Positions 16,129 to 25,420 of a stretch of 64,000 nt of DNA are shown here, in pieces. The translations under genes were made by a program, and so were the position numbers. A model generated the notes under the pieces. The model was given only the letters and a program-made list of their open reading frames with translations, had not been told where the DNA came from and did no database searches. Position 1 is the stretch's first letter; each line of letters starts with the position of its first letter. The DNA is taken from assembly GCF_004216575.1 (NCBI RefSeq), contig NZ_SGWW01000001.1, forward strand, positions 558,001 through 622,000. The letters are read 5' to 3'. The stretch comes from Microcella putealis (GTDB lineage: Bacteria; Actinomycetota; Actinomycetes; Actinomycetales; Microbacteriaceae).

Positions 16129-17427
16129 CTAGAACCAGAAGCCGAGCGTCGGCGGCGTTGGCGTCACCGCCATCCGGGAGAGGCGCTCGACTGCCGTCGG
16201 CTCCCCCGCCAGGCGCCCCGCAGCCGCCAGCGTGATCGGGCTCGCACCGCCGAGCAGCACGGAGCTGAGCGCGGCGACGCCGAGCGTGATGTCGGGGTTC
16301 TCGGTGCTGCTTGACACCGTCGCGCGGCCATCGGCATCGACGTCGAGCGCGATACGCCCCGAGGCGAAGTCGAGGGGGTCGGCGACGTCAAGCACAAGCC
16401 GACCCGCCTGCTGCCAGGTGCGGCCCTCGAGGCAGCGCGGCAGATCGAGGATGCGCGCCCACAGATGATCGGTGACCGACCGCGTCTGAACCGCGCGCGC
16501 ATCCGCCACCATGAAGCGGACGGGTTCGTCGACGCTGCGATTGACCGCGACGACCTCGTGCACGAGGTCGAGCTCGAGAAGGTACCGCCACAGCGCCGCG
16601 TACGCGTCGTCGCTCGCCGCGATCAGTTCGATGACCTCCACGGGGTGCTTCGTGAAGTCGGGACCCGAGTCTTTCACCCGGTACACCGCGAAGCCCTGCG
16701 GCGCACCCGCCTCGTCGTCGTAGCGCACGGCACGAATGCTCGCGGCGCTCGAGGCGTCGGATGGGCGCAGGCCCAGCTGGCGATCCCAGAAGCCACCCCA
16801 CGTCGCGATGCTGCCGTGGGCGCGAGCGCGCTCCTCAATGGCGGGCCCGAACTCGCGCACGGCCTCCCTCGACACGAGGTGGAGGCGGCCGGCAGGCGTC
16901 GGCCCCACCCAGTCGGCACGCGTCGTGTCGACGACCAGTTCGGCCGCCCAGGTGGCGGGGCCGAAGCCGTACCGGCCGTAGATGGTCGACTCCGATACGG
17001 TCAGCACGGCGATGGGAGAGCCGTGTGCGGCGGCGGTGCGCAGCTCGCCCTCGAGGAGCGCCCGAGCGATGCCCCGTCGGCGATGGGTGGGCGCGACGGT
17101 GACCATGCTGATGGCCCACGATTCGAGCGAGCTGCCGCCGGGCATTCCGAGGGGGCTCGTCCAACTGTCGACCGTGGCGACCGGCACGAGCGGTTCTGCG
17201 GCCATGTCGTCGTAGACGCCGATCGACCGATTGTCGGCGAAGCCGGGGCGTCGCTCGCCCAGGCGCTCAGCGGTGAGCTGCTCGCCGTAAAAGCCGCGCG
17301 ATACCGCCTGAGAGAAGCCGTCGTGGCGTTCGGGGTCGTCGCCGACGAGCTCGTACCGCAGGCCCTGCTCGGCGAGGGCCGCCGCCGAACGCTCGTCGGC
17401 GGGCAGGGTACGAAAGTCGCCAGTCAT
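16129..17427 (-). CDS. Eis-type N-acetyltransferase
   Basis: 432 residues with the three-part Eis layout. An N-terminal GNAT domain carries the acetyl-CoA motif VTVAPTHRRRGIARALL (about 110-125), a second degenerate GNAT domain is central, and an SCP2-like C-terminal domain follows. The last residue is Phe (GFWF); the Eis family uses its C-terminal carboxylate in catalysis. Mycobacterial Eis acetylates aminoglycosides and lysines at several positions, but homologues vary and the substrate here is unknown. It starts 4 bp after the stop of the upstream membrane protein gene, so the two are coupled. Confidence 0.88.
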   Translation of the reverse strand: MTGDFRTLPADERSAAALAEQGLRYELVGDDPERHDGFSQAVSRGFYGEQLTAERLGERRPGFADNRSIGVYDDMAAEPLVPVATVDSWTSPLGMPGGSSLESWAISMVTVAPTHRRRGIARALLEGELRTAAAHGSPIAVLTVSESTIYGRYGFGPATWAAELVVDTTRADWVGPTPAGRLHLVSREAVREFGPAIEERARAHGSIATWGGFWDRQLGLRPSDASSAASIRAVRYDDEAGAPQGFAVYRVKDSGPDFTKHPVEVIELIAASDDAYAALWRYLLELDLVHEVVAVNRSVDEPVRFMVADARAVQTRSVTDHLWARILDLPRCLEGRTWQQAGRLVLDVADPLDFASGRIALDVDADGRATVSSSTENPDITLGVAALSSVLLGGASPITLAAAGRLAGEPTAVERLSRMAVTPTPPTLGFWF

Positions 17428-17431
17428 GCGC

Positions 17432-18202
17432 TCAGCGTAGTGATCGGCGCAGCGCCTCGATGATGCTCACCTCAACCGGCACACCGTCATCGGCCGCCCG
17501 CCGACGCAGCTCGTCGGCGAGCGATGCGGGAACCGTCACGGTCAGCGCGTCACCGCTCGATGTCTGGCCGCCCACCACCGTCTCGGTGCCCGCGCTCGCT
17601 GCGTCTGCGCCATCACGCAGGAAGATCGCGAGCACCGGCACGACGACGGTTCCGAGCGCGTCGAGAATTCCGACGACGCCGGCCACCCTCCAGTAGAGCT
17701 CGGCGTCGGGCCCCGGAATGTCGCCGTCGGTCAGGATCGGGAGGATCAGCATCACGGCGACCACCGCGATCGCCACCAACGTCAGCGCGAGCCCAACCCG
17801 AATGACCCGGCGCCGCCGCCCCGCCAGCAGCAACAGCAGGTTCGCGTGCGCGACACTCACCGCGAGGATGCCCGCGGTCGCAAACGCGCGCAGCCAGTCA
17901 TCGAATCCCGGCGCATCCCAGTCACGCCAGATCAGGACGAGCCCGAAAACGAGTCCGGCAGCGCTCGCAAGCAGGCCGACCGCGGCGACGACGCGCATCG
18001 CGCGGTCGGCGACGGCGAGGTGGCACAGCGCCGTAATCGAGAACGCCCCGACGAGCACGGTGGTGAGCACGACGCGGCCCTGCGTCTCGCCAAAGTCGCC
18101 GCCGAGGAGCGCCACAATGCCGACGAGCGCGGCGGCCGAGAACGAGATGATGATGCCGTAGATGGCACCCCGGCGGGCCGCGGTGATGATGTGAGGACTC
18201 AT
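17432..18202 (-). CDS. Six-segment membrane protein with RHH-like tail
   Basis: 256 residues. About six hydrophobic segments lie between residues 12 and 192. A cytoplasmic Gly/Ser/Thr-rich linker follows, and then a 37-residue tail starting LTVTVPASLADELRRRA and ending VEVSIIEALRRSLR. That tail reads as strand-helix-helix, like the ribbon-helix-helix DNA-binding or antitoxin fold. A membrane protein with such a tail is unusual. AAAGGA precedes the ATG. It lies 4 bp upstream of the Eis-type gene. Function not known. Confidence 0.75.
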   Translation of the reverse strand: MSPHIITAARRGAIYGIIISFSAAALVGIVALLGGDFGETQGRVVLTTVLVGAFSITALCHLAVADRAMRVVAAVGLLASAAGLVFGLVLIWRDWDAPGFDDWLRAFATAGILAVSVAHANLLLLLAGRRRRVIRVGLALTLVAIAVVAVMLILPILTDGDIPGPDAELYWRVAGVVGILDALGTVVVPVLAIFLRDGADAASAGTETVVGGQTSSGDALTVTVPASLADELRRRAADDGVPVEVSIIEALRRSLR

Positions 18203-18239
18203 GGGTGGTGCCCGTCCTTTCGCTCGGCGTCTCTGCCGG

Positions 18240-19388
18240 CTATGACGCGCGAGTGCGGGTCACGAGCATCACGATAGCCCCCGCGACGAGCCCCCAAAAG
18301 GCACTGCCGATACCCGCGACGACGACGCCGGAGGCCACCACCACGAGCGTGACCGCGGCGACGACCCGAGTGGGGGGCGCCTCAAACGCCGCGACGAGTC
18401 CTGAGGCGAGCGCCGAGAAGAGCGCAAGCCCCGCGACCGCGATGATCAGGATCGGCGGCGCGGCCGTCACGAGGGCCGTCGCCGCGCCCGCTGTCAGTCC
18501 GAGCAGCACGTAGGTGACGCCGCCCGCGACGGGCGCAACCCACCGCTTCGCGGGGTCAGGATGCGCGTCGGGGCCGCCCATCAACGCTGCGGTGATCGCC
18601 GCCAGATTCAGCGCGAAGCCGCCGAACGGCGCCGCGACCACGGTCGCCGCCCCGCTCGACGCGAGGATCGCGCGGGCCGGCACCTCGCGGTAGCCGAGCG
18701 TTGAGAGCACGGCGAAGCCCGGCACGTTCTGCCCCGCCATCGTCACGATGAACAGCGGCACCCCGAGGCTCACGATGACGGCGGCATCGAAGGCGGGCGG
18801 CGTGAGCGTGATGACCGGCGCGAGGGGTGCGTCCGCGACCGCGTCGGCGCCGGTCACGACGATGCCGATGATCGCGACGAGCATGGCCGCCGGCACCGCC
18901 CACCGCGGCGCGAGGCGCAGCAGCACGAGCCACACGACGATCACGGGCACCGCGAGCAGGGGCTGCTCGACGAGCGCGGTGACGGGAGCGATGCAAATCG
19001 GCACGAGGATGCCGGCCAGCATGGCCCCCGCGATCGGCATCGGGATGCGCGTCATCGCGCGCCCGAGCGCCGGCCACAGCCCCGTGATTGTCAGCAGCAC
19101 CCCGCAGATGAGAAACGCTCCGACAGCGGCCCCGTAGTCGTCGGTCACCCCCTGGGCGGCGACGAGCACGGCGGCCCCGGGCGTCGACCACGCGAACGAC
19201 AGCGGCTGCTGGAACCGCCACGACAGCAGGCCCGCGAGCAGCGCCTGCGCGATGCAGAGGGTCAGCAGGCCGCTTGCCGCCTCGGCGGGCGAGGCGCCCA
19301 CGGCGACGAGCCCGGCGATGACGAGCGCAAACGAGCTGGCGAAACCGGTGAGGGCCCCGATAACGCCCGCGATGATCGGCTGCAGCAC
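18240..19388 (-). CDS. benE: BenE family benzoate/H+ symporter-like transporter
   Basis: 382 residues with about 11-12 hydrophobic segments. Family signatures include PLSFAWSTPGAAVL near residue 65, RIPMPIAGAMLAGIL, and VTMAGQNVPGFAVL in the second half. BenE members import benzoate with protons, but most homologues are uncharacterised and no aromatic-degradation genes lie nearby. Translation starts at GTG. The next gene on the same strand begins 38 bp after its stop, so it may lead a three- or four-gene operon ending at 15705. Confidence 0.85.
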   Translation of the reverse strand: MLQPIIAGVIGALTGFASSFALVIAGLVAVGASPAEAASGLLTLCIAQALLAGLLSWRFQQPLSFAWSTPGAAVLVAAQGVTDDYGAAVGAFLICGVLLTITGLWPALGRAMTRIPMPIAGAMLAGILVPICIAPVTALVEQPLLAVPVIVVWLVLLRLAPRWAVPAAMLVAIIGIVVTGADAVADAPLAPVITLTPPAFDAAVIVSLGVPLFIVTMAGQNVPGFAVLSTLGYREVPARAILASSGAATVVAAPFGGFALNLAAITAALMGGPDAHPDPAKRWVAPVAGGVTYVLLGLTAGAATALVTAAPPILIIAVAGLALFSALASGLVAAFEAPPTRVVAAVTLVVVASGVVVAGIGSAFWGLVAGAIVMLVTRTRAS

Positions 19389-19465
19389 GAGGCTGAGCCT
19401 AGCCGCGCAGCTCGCCGCACCCGGTCATGCGGCCGGGTACGACAGTCGCGTAGTGGGTGCCGAAC

Positions 19466-19990
19466 TCAGCGCCCGTAGCGGTACCAGTGGCGCACGTGAT
19501 CGCGGTCGTGGCGAGCCTGCCAGAACTCGATCTCGGTGGGGGTCAGCGCCCAGGCGGCCCAGTCGGGGTTCGCCTCGCCGTCCGTCGCCGGGCGAGCGCG
19601 CCAATCGGCCGCCGCGACGTCGGCGGGGAGCTCTTCCACCTCACCGGTGACGCGCACCTGGCGGCCGCGCTGTGGCCAGAAGAAGGTCATGGCGGCGCTG
19701 GGGTTGGCGGCCAGGTCGATGCCCTTGCGGGTCGATCGGGCGCCGGCGAACACCCAGCGGCCCGCATCGAGGTCTTTCAAGATCAGCGTGCGCGCGGTGA
19801 CGTGGCCGGTCGGGCCGGCGGTGGACAGCGTGAAGGCGTGCGGCTGCACGAGGCCGTGGGCGAGCGCATCGTCCAGCCAGCGCAGGAAGAGGATCTGCGG
19901 GTCGTCGGGCGCCTGCGAGCGATCGAACACGGGCAGGTCATCCGGGAAATCGGGCAGGGTCCGAAGGCGAGAGCGCAGCGATTCCGACAT
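19466..19990 (-). CDS. Pyridoxamine 5'-phosphate oxidase family protein
   Basis: 174 residues with a split-barrel FMN-binding fold. The FMN-binding stretch is TARTLILKDLDAGRWVFAGARSTRKG, followed by AAMTFFWPQRGRQVRVTGEVEEL. The C-terminal EFWQARHDRDHVRHWYRYGR matches the PNPOx dimerisation region, but the usual RLAP end and the long N-terminus of true PdxH are missing. It may oxidise PNP/PMP, or be a related flavoprotein such as the PhzG type. The start is the ATG at 19990; an upstream extension is not family-like. Confidence 0.8.
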   Translation of the reverse strand: MSESLRSRLRTLPDFPDDLPVFDRSQAPDDPQILFLRWLDDALAHGLVQPHAFTLSTAGPTGHVTARTLILKDLDAGRWVFAGARSTRKGIDLAANPSAAMTFFWPQRGRQVRVTGEVEELPADVAAADWRARPATDGEANPDWAAWALTPTEIEFWQARHDRDHVRHWYRYGR

Positions 19991-20105
19991 GAGCGAAGCG
20001 TATCCCCCATCACTGATTCTTCTGGGGTGTTTCGCGCCTGTGAGAACACCGCGTGCCGCCACGAGGAATTTGCGGCGACGGCATCCCGTCGCGTTCACTC
20101 AAGAC

Positions 20106-20891
20106 ATGCCCTCTCGCGCCCGCCGTGCTGTCATCATCGTCGGGACCGCGTTCGCCCTGCTCGGCCTCCTTGTCGCGGGCTTCCTGGTCTGGGCAAACCT
20201 GCCGTATCGGGCCGACCCCGATGTGTCACTCGCCGTCTGGCGCAGCAATGCCGTGCAGATCACGGGCACCGACCGCGGCTACGTGATCGAGCCCACGACG
20301 GCAGGCGGCGAGGGCGACGAGCTGGGCCTGGTGTTTATCCCCGGCGCCCGGGTCGAGCCGTCCGCGTACCTCTACAAGATGAGCGGGATCGTGAACGCCA
20401 CCGGCATGACGGTCGTCATCACGCGCCCCACCCTGAACTTCGCCATTCTCGACACCCGCCCCCTCGAGACGTTCACGGCGGACGCTCCCGACATTGACCG
20501 CTGGCTGGTTGGCGGGCACTCGCTCGGCGGCGTGCGGGCGTGTCAGTGGGTACAGACCGCCACTGAGCCCTCGGACGCACCCGCCTCCCCTGACGTGGTG
20601 GGGCTGATGCTCTTTGGCAGCTACTGCGACACCGACCTCTCGAACTCGCAGCTCGCTGTCGCGTCGTTCGTGGCGACACATGACGGCCTCAGCACCCCCG
20701 ACGACATTGCCTCGCGGGCGAACCTGCTGCCCGGCGAGACCGTCACCATCACTCTCGACGGCGCGAATCACGCGCAGTTCGGTGACTATGGCACGCAGGC
20801 GGGCGATGGCGAGGCGACCGTCACGACGGAGGATGTTCAGGCGCAGATCGCGCGCGCGACCGCCGACTTCGTCAGCGGCCTCGACCCCTAA
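20106..20891 (+). CDS. Membrane-anchored alpha/beta hydrolase
   Basis: 261 residues. One N-terminal hydrophobic segment (residues 8-30, [20 protein letters not shown]) is followed by an extracytoplasmic alpha/beta hydrolase domain. The nucleophile elbow is [12 protein letters not shown], and the catalytic His is likely in [12 protein letters not shown]. The layout, with an oxyanion-hole region [18 protein letters not shown], resembles carboxylesterase/dienelactone-hydrolase-like proteins common in Gram-positive bacteria. The substrate is unknown. It converges on clpX. Confidence 0.85.
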   Translation: MPSRARRAVIIVGTAFALLGLLVAGFLVWANLPYRADPDVSLAVWRSNAVQITGTDRGYVIEPTTAGGEGDELGLVFIPGARVEPSAYLYKMSGIVNATGMTVVITRPTLNFAILDTRPLETFTADAPDIDRWLVGGHSLGGVRACQWVQTATEPSDAPASPDVVGLMLFGSYCDTDLSNSQLAVASFVATHDGLSTPDDIASRANLLPGETVTITLDGANHAQFGDYGTQAGDGEATVTTEDVQAQIARATADFVSGLDP

Positions 20892-20957
20892 GCATCACGC
20901 CGCACGACTCGAAAGGCGCAGCTCGTCGCGCACCGCTCGCGGCGCGCGCGGGCTGTT

Positions 20958-22235
20958 CTACGCGGACTTTTCGCGGCGAGCCGGGCGCCGCGGCACGATG
21001 GTCGGCGCGGCGTTCTCGAGCACCGCTTCGCGGGTGACGATGACGCGCTGCACGTCGTCGTTGCTGGGCACGTCGAACATGATCGGGCCGAGCACCTCTT
21101 CGAGGATGGCGCGCAGGCCGCGTGCGCCGGTCTGCCGCAGCACGGCGAGGTCGGCGATCGCGTCGAGCGCCTCTGGCGAGAACTCGAGTTCGACGCCGTC
21201 AATCTCGAACATGCGCTGGTACTGCTTGACGAGCGCATTGCGCGGCGTGGTGAGAATGTCGATGAGCGCGTCGCGGTCGAGCGGCGACACGGTGGTGACG
21301 ACGGGAAGGCGCCCGATGAATTCGGGAATCAGCCCAAACTTGTGCAGGTCTTCGGGCAGCACCTCGCTGAAGAGGTCGAGCTCTTTCGATTTGTCGTGCA
21401 GCGGCGCACCGAAGCCGATTCCGCGCTTGCCCGCACGCTGGCTGATGATGTCTTCGAGCCCGGCGAACGCGCCCGCGACGATGAACAGCACGTTGGTGGT
21501 GTCGACCTGGATGAACTCTTGGTGCGGATGCTTGCGGCCGCCCTGCGGGGGAACGCTCGCGACCGTGCCCTCGAGAATCTTCAGCAGTGCCTGCTGCACG
21601 CCCTCGCCCGATACGTCGCGCGTGATCGACGGGTTCTCGGCCTTGCGGGCGATCTTGTCGACCTCGTCGATGTAGATGATGCCGGTCTCGGCACGCTTGA
21701 CGTCGTAGTCAGCGGCCTGGATCAGCTTCAGCAGGATGTTCTCGACGTCTTCGCCGACGTAGCCGGCCTCGGTCAGCGCCGTGGCATCGGCGACCGCGAA
21801 CGGCACGTTGAGGCGCTTCGCGAGCGTCTGCGCGAGGTACGTCTTGCCGCAGCCGGTCGGGCCGATGAGCAGGATGTTGCTCTTGGCAATCTCGACCTCG
21901 TCGGCCTTCTGATCGGCCGGCTGAATGGTCTGGGCTGCGCGGATGCGCTTGTAGTGGTTGTAGACGGCCACCGACAGCGCGCGCTTGGCGGCCTCTTGCC
22001 CGATCACGTACTCACCGAGGAAGGAGTAGATCTCGCGCGGCTTCGGCAGTTCGAAGTCGGCGGATGCCGCCTCGCCCGACTCGGCGAGGCGCTCTTCGAT
22101 GATCTCGTTACACAGCTCGACGCACTCGTCGCAGATGTAGACGCCGGGCCCGGCGATCAGCTGTTGGACCTGCTTCTGGCTCTTGCCACAGAACGAGCAC
22201 TTGAGCAGGTCGGCGCTCTCTCCGATGCGAGCCAT
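20958..22235 (-). CDS. clpX: ClpX ATPase subunit of ClpXP
   Basis: A 425-residue AAA+ unfoldase that feeds substrates to ClpP. The N-terminal zinc-binding domain has Cys13, 16, 35 and 38 (CSFC, CDEC). Walker A is GPTGCGKT (125-132) and Walker B is IYIDEVDKI. The IGF-type loop that docks on ClpP appears as [17 protein letters not shown] lies close before the ATG at 22235. It is separate from the clpP pair by a copper-protein cluster on the other strand, so it needs its own promoter. Confidence 0.98.
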   Translation of the reverse strand: MARIGESADLLKCSFCGKSQKQVQQLIAGPGVYICDECVELCNEIIEERLAESGEAASADFELPKPREIYSFLGEYVIGQEAAKRALSVAVYNHYKRIRAAQTIQPADQKADEVEIAKSNILLIGPTGCGKTYLAQTLAKRLNVPFAVADATALTEAGYVGEDVENILLKLIQAADYDVKRAETGIIYIDEVDKIARKAENPSITRDVSGEGVQQALLKILEGTVASVPPQGGRKHPHQEFIQVDTTNVLFIVAGAFAGLEDIISQRAGKRGIGFGAPLHDKSKELDLFSEVLPEDLHKFGLIPEFIGRLPVVTTVSPLDRDALIDILTTPRNALVKQYQRMFEIDGVELEFSPEALDAIADLAVLRQTGARGLRAILEEVLGPIMFDVPSNDDVQRVIVTREAVLENAAPTIVPRRPARREKSA

Positions 22236-22426
22236 GAGCGCCTCCTTTCTCTGACCGCGGGCGGTGTGCGTCGAGCCTAACCCCCACCACCGACGTTCGT
22301 GCACGCCCTCTCCCCCGGGCGCGTCGCGCGAAGCTGAGCATGTGCCCCGATCAGCGATCGTCGGATGCTCGGGTCACGAATCGCACACAGCCCGCCCTCG
22401 CGCGCCCCGCCTACCCTGGAGACACC

Positions 22427-23062
22427 ATGACGACCGACGATCGCCTCGCCGCACGACGCATCCGCGTCGCCGCCTCGAGCCTCGTCGCGCTGGTTGCGGT
22501 GGTCGTTGCGGCCACCGGCCACGCCCTCGCGGGCGGCGGCATCGCCGCCCTCCCGACCCTCGTCTTCGCCCTGCTGATCGGGGTGCCGGTGGGGGCGCTC
22601 GTCGTGGGCCGCCGAGCGACGCCGGCGAGGCTGGCCATCGGGGTCGCCGTCGACCAGGCCATCTTCCACCTCCTGTTCTCGGTGTTCGGCCCCGAATCAG
22701 GGGGTGCCGCCCACGCCCCAATCGAGCACGCCCCGCACGCCCAGCACACCGCCCTTGAGCACGTCGCGACCCTCGGCGCGGTGACGGCCGACGCGGCGCT
22801 CGCGTCGAGCGCGATGCTCGGCGCCCACCTCGTCGCGGCTGCCGTCGCCATGCTGGTCGTACTCGGCGGACGCTCCGCGATCGAACGCGCGCTCGTGACG
22901 CTCGCACGCGCGATCTCGCGCGCGACACGGCGGAGCAGCCTCGCGGCCGTCAGCGAGCGACCAGCGCGCGCCGCGCATCCTGCCGCTCGTCGCCGCGTTG
23001 TGCCCGCCGCGCGCCCGCAGACGCGGCCGCTGACACGTCGCGGCCCGCCCGTCCTCGTCTGA
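22427..23062 (+). CDS. His-rich membrane protein next to CopC
   Basis: 211 residues with about four hydrophobic segments between residues 15 and 155. A His-rich loop (HAPIEHAPHAQHTALEH) lies near the middle, followed by a basic, Arg-rich cytoplasmic tail of about 55 residues. The histidine cluster and the adjacent copC-domain gene suggest a role in copper or other metal handling. That is inference from context only. The ATG at 22427 begins MTTDDRLAARR; a longer frame upstream lacks a ribosome site. Confidence 0.72.
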   Translation: MTTDDRLAARRIRVAASSLVALVAVVVAATGHALAGGGIAALPTLVFALLIGVPVGALVVGRRATPARLAIGVAVDQAIFHLLFSVFGPESGGAAHAPIEHAPHAQHTALEHVATLGAVTADAALASSAMLGAHLVAAAVAMLVVLGGRSAIERALVTLARAISRATRRSSLAAVSERPARAAHPAARRRVVPAARPQTRPLTRRGPPVLV

Positions 23063-23147
23063 GCTCACCCCCGGCGATTCCGCCACCCGCCGTGCACGCG
23101 CACGCCCCCGGGCTATCGGCCCTCAGACACTTTGTGAAGGACGCACC

Positions 23148-23870
23148 ATGACCACGACCACACTCCGTTCCCTCGACCGCGATTCTCGAGCGGCCGCATT
23201 CCGCACGACCCTCGGCTCACTCGCGGCCGTCGGCGCCGCCGCTCTGCTGTCGCTCGCCGCGGTCAGCCCCGCCTCGGCCCACAACTTCGTCGTCTCGACG
23301 ACTCCCGGCGAGGGCGCAAGCATCACCGAGGTGCCCGAGCGCTTCGACGTCGTCACCAACGAGGAGATGCTCGACATTGCGGGCGACGGCACCGGCTTCG
23401 CCCTGCAGGTCACCGACGCCGCCGGCCAGTTCTACGGCGACGGCTGCCTCGCCGTCGACGGTGCGACGCTCAGCATGCCGGCAACGCTCGGCGAGGCGGG
23501 CACGTATACCCTCGCGTACCAGTTCATCTCGTCCGACAGTCACACCCTGTCGGGTGAGTTCACGTTCGACTACGCGCCGACCGGCGACGCCGTCGTGACG
23601 CCCGGAAGCCCCGAGCCGCTCAGCTGCGGCGACCCGATTCCGGGTGCCGCCGACCCCGCACCGAGCGAGGTTCCCGACGCGCCGGCCAGCGACGAGCCGG
23701 CCGCCAGCGAAGAGCCGACGCCCACGCCGAGCGACACGGCCGACGCGCAGGCCACGTCCGACGATGGCGGCCTCCCCGTCGCCGCGACCGTCGGCATCGC
23801 CGTGGGCGCGCTCGCCCTGCTCGCCGCGATCATCGGCGGCATTCTGTACGCGCGCCGCCGCCGCGCGTAA
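23148..23870 (+). CDS. CopC-domain copper-binding protein, membrane-tethered
   Basis: 240 residues. The signal peptide ends at ASA before His45, so the mature protein would begin with His, the typical Cu(II)-binding N-terminus of CopC. The domain runs to about residue 145 and ends with ISSDSHTLSGEF, where His132 is the conserved second ligand. A Pro/Glu/Ala/Ser linker follows, then a C-terminal membrane helix (about 212-235) and an RRRR tail. It probably binds copper outside the membrane and passes it to a membrane partner, possibly the adjacent four-segment protein. Confidence 0.88.
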   Translation: MTTTTLRSLDRDSRAAAFRTTLGSLAAVGAAALLSLAAVSPASAHNFVVSTTPGEGASITEVPERFDVVTNEEMLDIAGDGTGFALQVTDAAGQFYGDGCLAVDGATLSMPATLGEAGTYTLAYQFISSDSHTLSGEFTFDYAPTGDAVVTPGSPEPLSCGDPIPGAADPAPSEVPDAPASDEPAASEEPTPTPSDTADAQATSDDGGLPVAATVGIAVGALALLAAIIGGILYARRRRA

Positions 23871-23880
23871 CGCGCCGTGA

Positions 23881-23928
23881 ACGACCGCGAGCCCCGCATC
23901 CAGAATTCGGATGCGGGGCTCGCGTCGT
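23881..23928. terminator. Bidirectional terminator between copC and clpP2
   Basis: A 16-bp perfect stem (23886-23901 with 23909-23924, core GAGCCCCGCATCC) has a 7-nt loop. ACGA/TCGT pairing extends it across a one-base bulge. It separates convergent transcripts. Confidence 0.82.
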
Positions 23929-23943
23929 TCGCGCAGCGCGCAG

Positions 23944-24606
23944 TTAGCCCGCGGTGAGCGCCGGCTGCGTCTTGCGACTCGTAAGCACCTGGTCGATCAG
24001 GCCGTACTCGAGCGCCTCGTGCGCGATGAGGATCTTGTCGCGGTCGATGTCTTTGTGGACCTCCTCGACGCTCTTGTTCGAGTGCTTCGACAGCGTCTCT
24101 TCGAGCCACGCGCGCAGGCGGGCGATCTCTTTCGCCTGAATCTCGATGTCGGAGGCCTGCCCGCGACCCGCGTCGCCGGTGGCCGGCTGGTGGATCAGCA
24201 CGCGCGCGTTCGGCAGCGCCAGGCGCTTGCCGGGCGAGCCCGCGGCGAGCAGCACGGCGGCGGCTGAGGCAGCCTGGCCGAGCACGACCGTCTGAATCTG
24301 CGGACGGATGTACTGCATCGTGTCGTAGATCGCCGTCATGGCCGTGAACGAGCCGCCGGGCGAGTTGATGTACATGACGATGTCGCGCTCAGGGTCTTGG
24401 CTTTCGAGCACGAGCAGCTGGGCCATCACGTCGTCGGCGCTCGCGTCGTCGACCTGCACACCGAGGAAGACGATGCGGTCTTCGAAGAGCTTGGCGTAGG
24501 GGTCTTGGCGCTTGTAGCCGTACGCCGTGCGCTCTTCAAAGCTCGGCAGGATGTAGCGGCTCTGCGGCATCAGGTGCGCGGGGATTCCGCCGGTGGGCAT
24601 CTGCAT
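23944..24606 (-). CDS. clpP2: ClpP2 protease subunit
   Basis: A 220-residue serine protease subunit of the Clp complex. The catalytic triad is Ser114 ([11 protein letters not shown]), His139 (RVLIHQP) and Asp190 (DIDRD). The N-terminal extension ([30 protein letters not shown]) is typical of actinobacterial ClpP2. In this phylum ClpP1 and ClpP2 form a mixed double ring driven by ClpX or ClpC. It lies 36 bp downstream of clpP1 with AAGGA before the ATG, so the two are co-transcribed. Confidence 0.96.
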   Translation of the reverse strand: MQMPTGGIPAHLMPQSRYILPSFEERTAYGYKRQDPYAKLFEDRIVFLGVQVDDASADDVMAQLLVLESQDPERDIVMYINSPGGSFTAMTAIYDTMQYIRPQIQTVVLGQAASAAAVLLAAGSPGKRLALPNARVLIHQPATGDAGRGQASDIEIQAKEIARLRAWLEETLSKHSNKSVEEVHKDIDRDKILIAHEALEYGLIDQVLTSRKTQPALTAG

Positions 24607-24642
24607 GATCAGTCCTTCTTCGTCTCTCGTCTACCGGCCGGG

Positions 24643-25233
24643 TTACTTCGCGTGCTCGGTGCCGCCGCCGCCGACAACATCGCTCGCGGACGAGCGGATG
24701 TGGTCGACGAAGCCGTACTCGAGCGCCTCGTCGGCGGTGAACCAGCGGTCGCGGTCGCCGTCTTCCATGACCTGCTCGAGCGTCTTGCCCGTCGCGTCGG
24801 CCGTGATGGCGGCCAGGCGGCGCTTCATGTCGTTGATGAGCGCGGCCTGCGTCTGGATGTCGCTCGACGTGCCACCGAAGCCGCCGTGCGGCTGGTGCAG
24901 CAGCACGCGGGCGTTCGGCGTGATGTACCGCTTGCCCTTCGTACCGGCGGTCAGCAGCAGCTGCCCCATCGAGGCGGCCATACCGATGCCGACGGTGACG
25001 ATGTCGTTCGGCACGAACTGCATGGTGTCGTAGATCGCCATACCCGCGGTGATCGAGCCGCCGGGCGAGTTGATGTAGAGGTAGATGTCCTTCTCAGGGT
25101 CTTCGGCCGCGAGCAGCAGCAGCTTGGCCGCGATCTCGTTCGCGTTCTCGTCGCGCACCTCCGACCCCAGCCAGATGATGCGGTCTTTGAGCAGCTTGTC
25201 GAAGACGTTGTTGGGCATTGCCGGTTCGGCCAT
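24643..25233 (-). CDS. clpP1: ClpP1 protease subunit
   Basis: 196 residues. The triad is Ser88 ([11 protein letters not shown]), His113 (RVLLHQP) and Asp162 (GDRD). It is the partner of ClpP2 in the heteromeric peptidase. A strong AAGGAG precedes the ATG. A hairpin lies between tig and this gene, so part of its expression may come from its own promoter in 25234-25348. I found no convincing ClgR site there by eye. Confidence 0.96.
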   Translation of the reverse strand: MAEPAMPNNVFDKLLKDRIIWLGSEVRDENANEIAAKLLLLAAEDPEKDIYLYINSPGGSITAGMAIYDTMQFVPNDIVTVGIGMAASMGQLLLTAGTKGKRYITPNARVLLHQPHGGFGGTSSDIQTQAALINDMKRRLAAITADATGKTLEQVMEDGDRDRWFTADEALEYGFVDHIRSSASDVVGGGGTEHAK

Positions 25234-25348
25234 TGAGAAAGCTCCTTGGTTTCGTCTCTGTGCTCACGAATCTACGCGACCGGGATGCGCCGACCGGGGC
25301 GTGTTCGCCGTGGGCAGAGCGGGTGTCGGCTGGTCTTCAGGAAACGAC

Positions 25349-25382
25349 ACCGGGCCCACAGCCTGATGGCTGCGGGCCCGGT
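25349..25382 (-). terminator. Hairpin between tig and clpP1
   Basis: ACCGGGCCC (25349-25357) pairs with GGGCCCGGT (25374-25382) and inner CAGCC pairs with GGCTG across one A-C mismatch. The loop is TGAT. It would end or attenuate tig transcription before clpP1. Confidence 0.75.
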
Positions 25383-25420
25383 CGAATCAGGATGCGCGGA
25401 GCGCCCCGATCGCGAATCGC

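Noticed and set aside
25234..25348. A ClgR operator in front of clpP1
   Set aside because: I looked for CGC-N5-GCG type sites by eye and found no convincing match.
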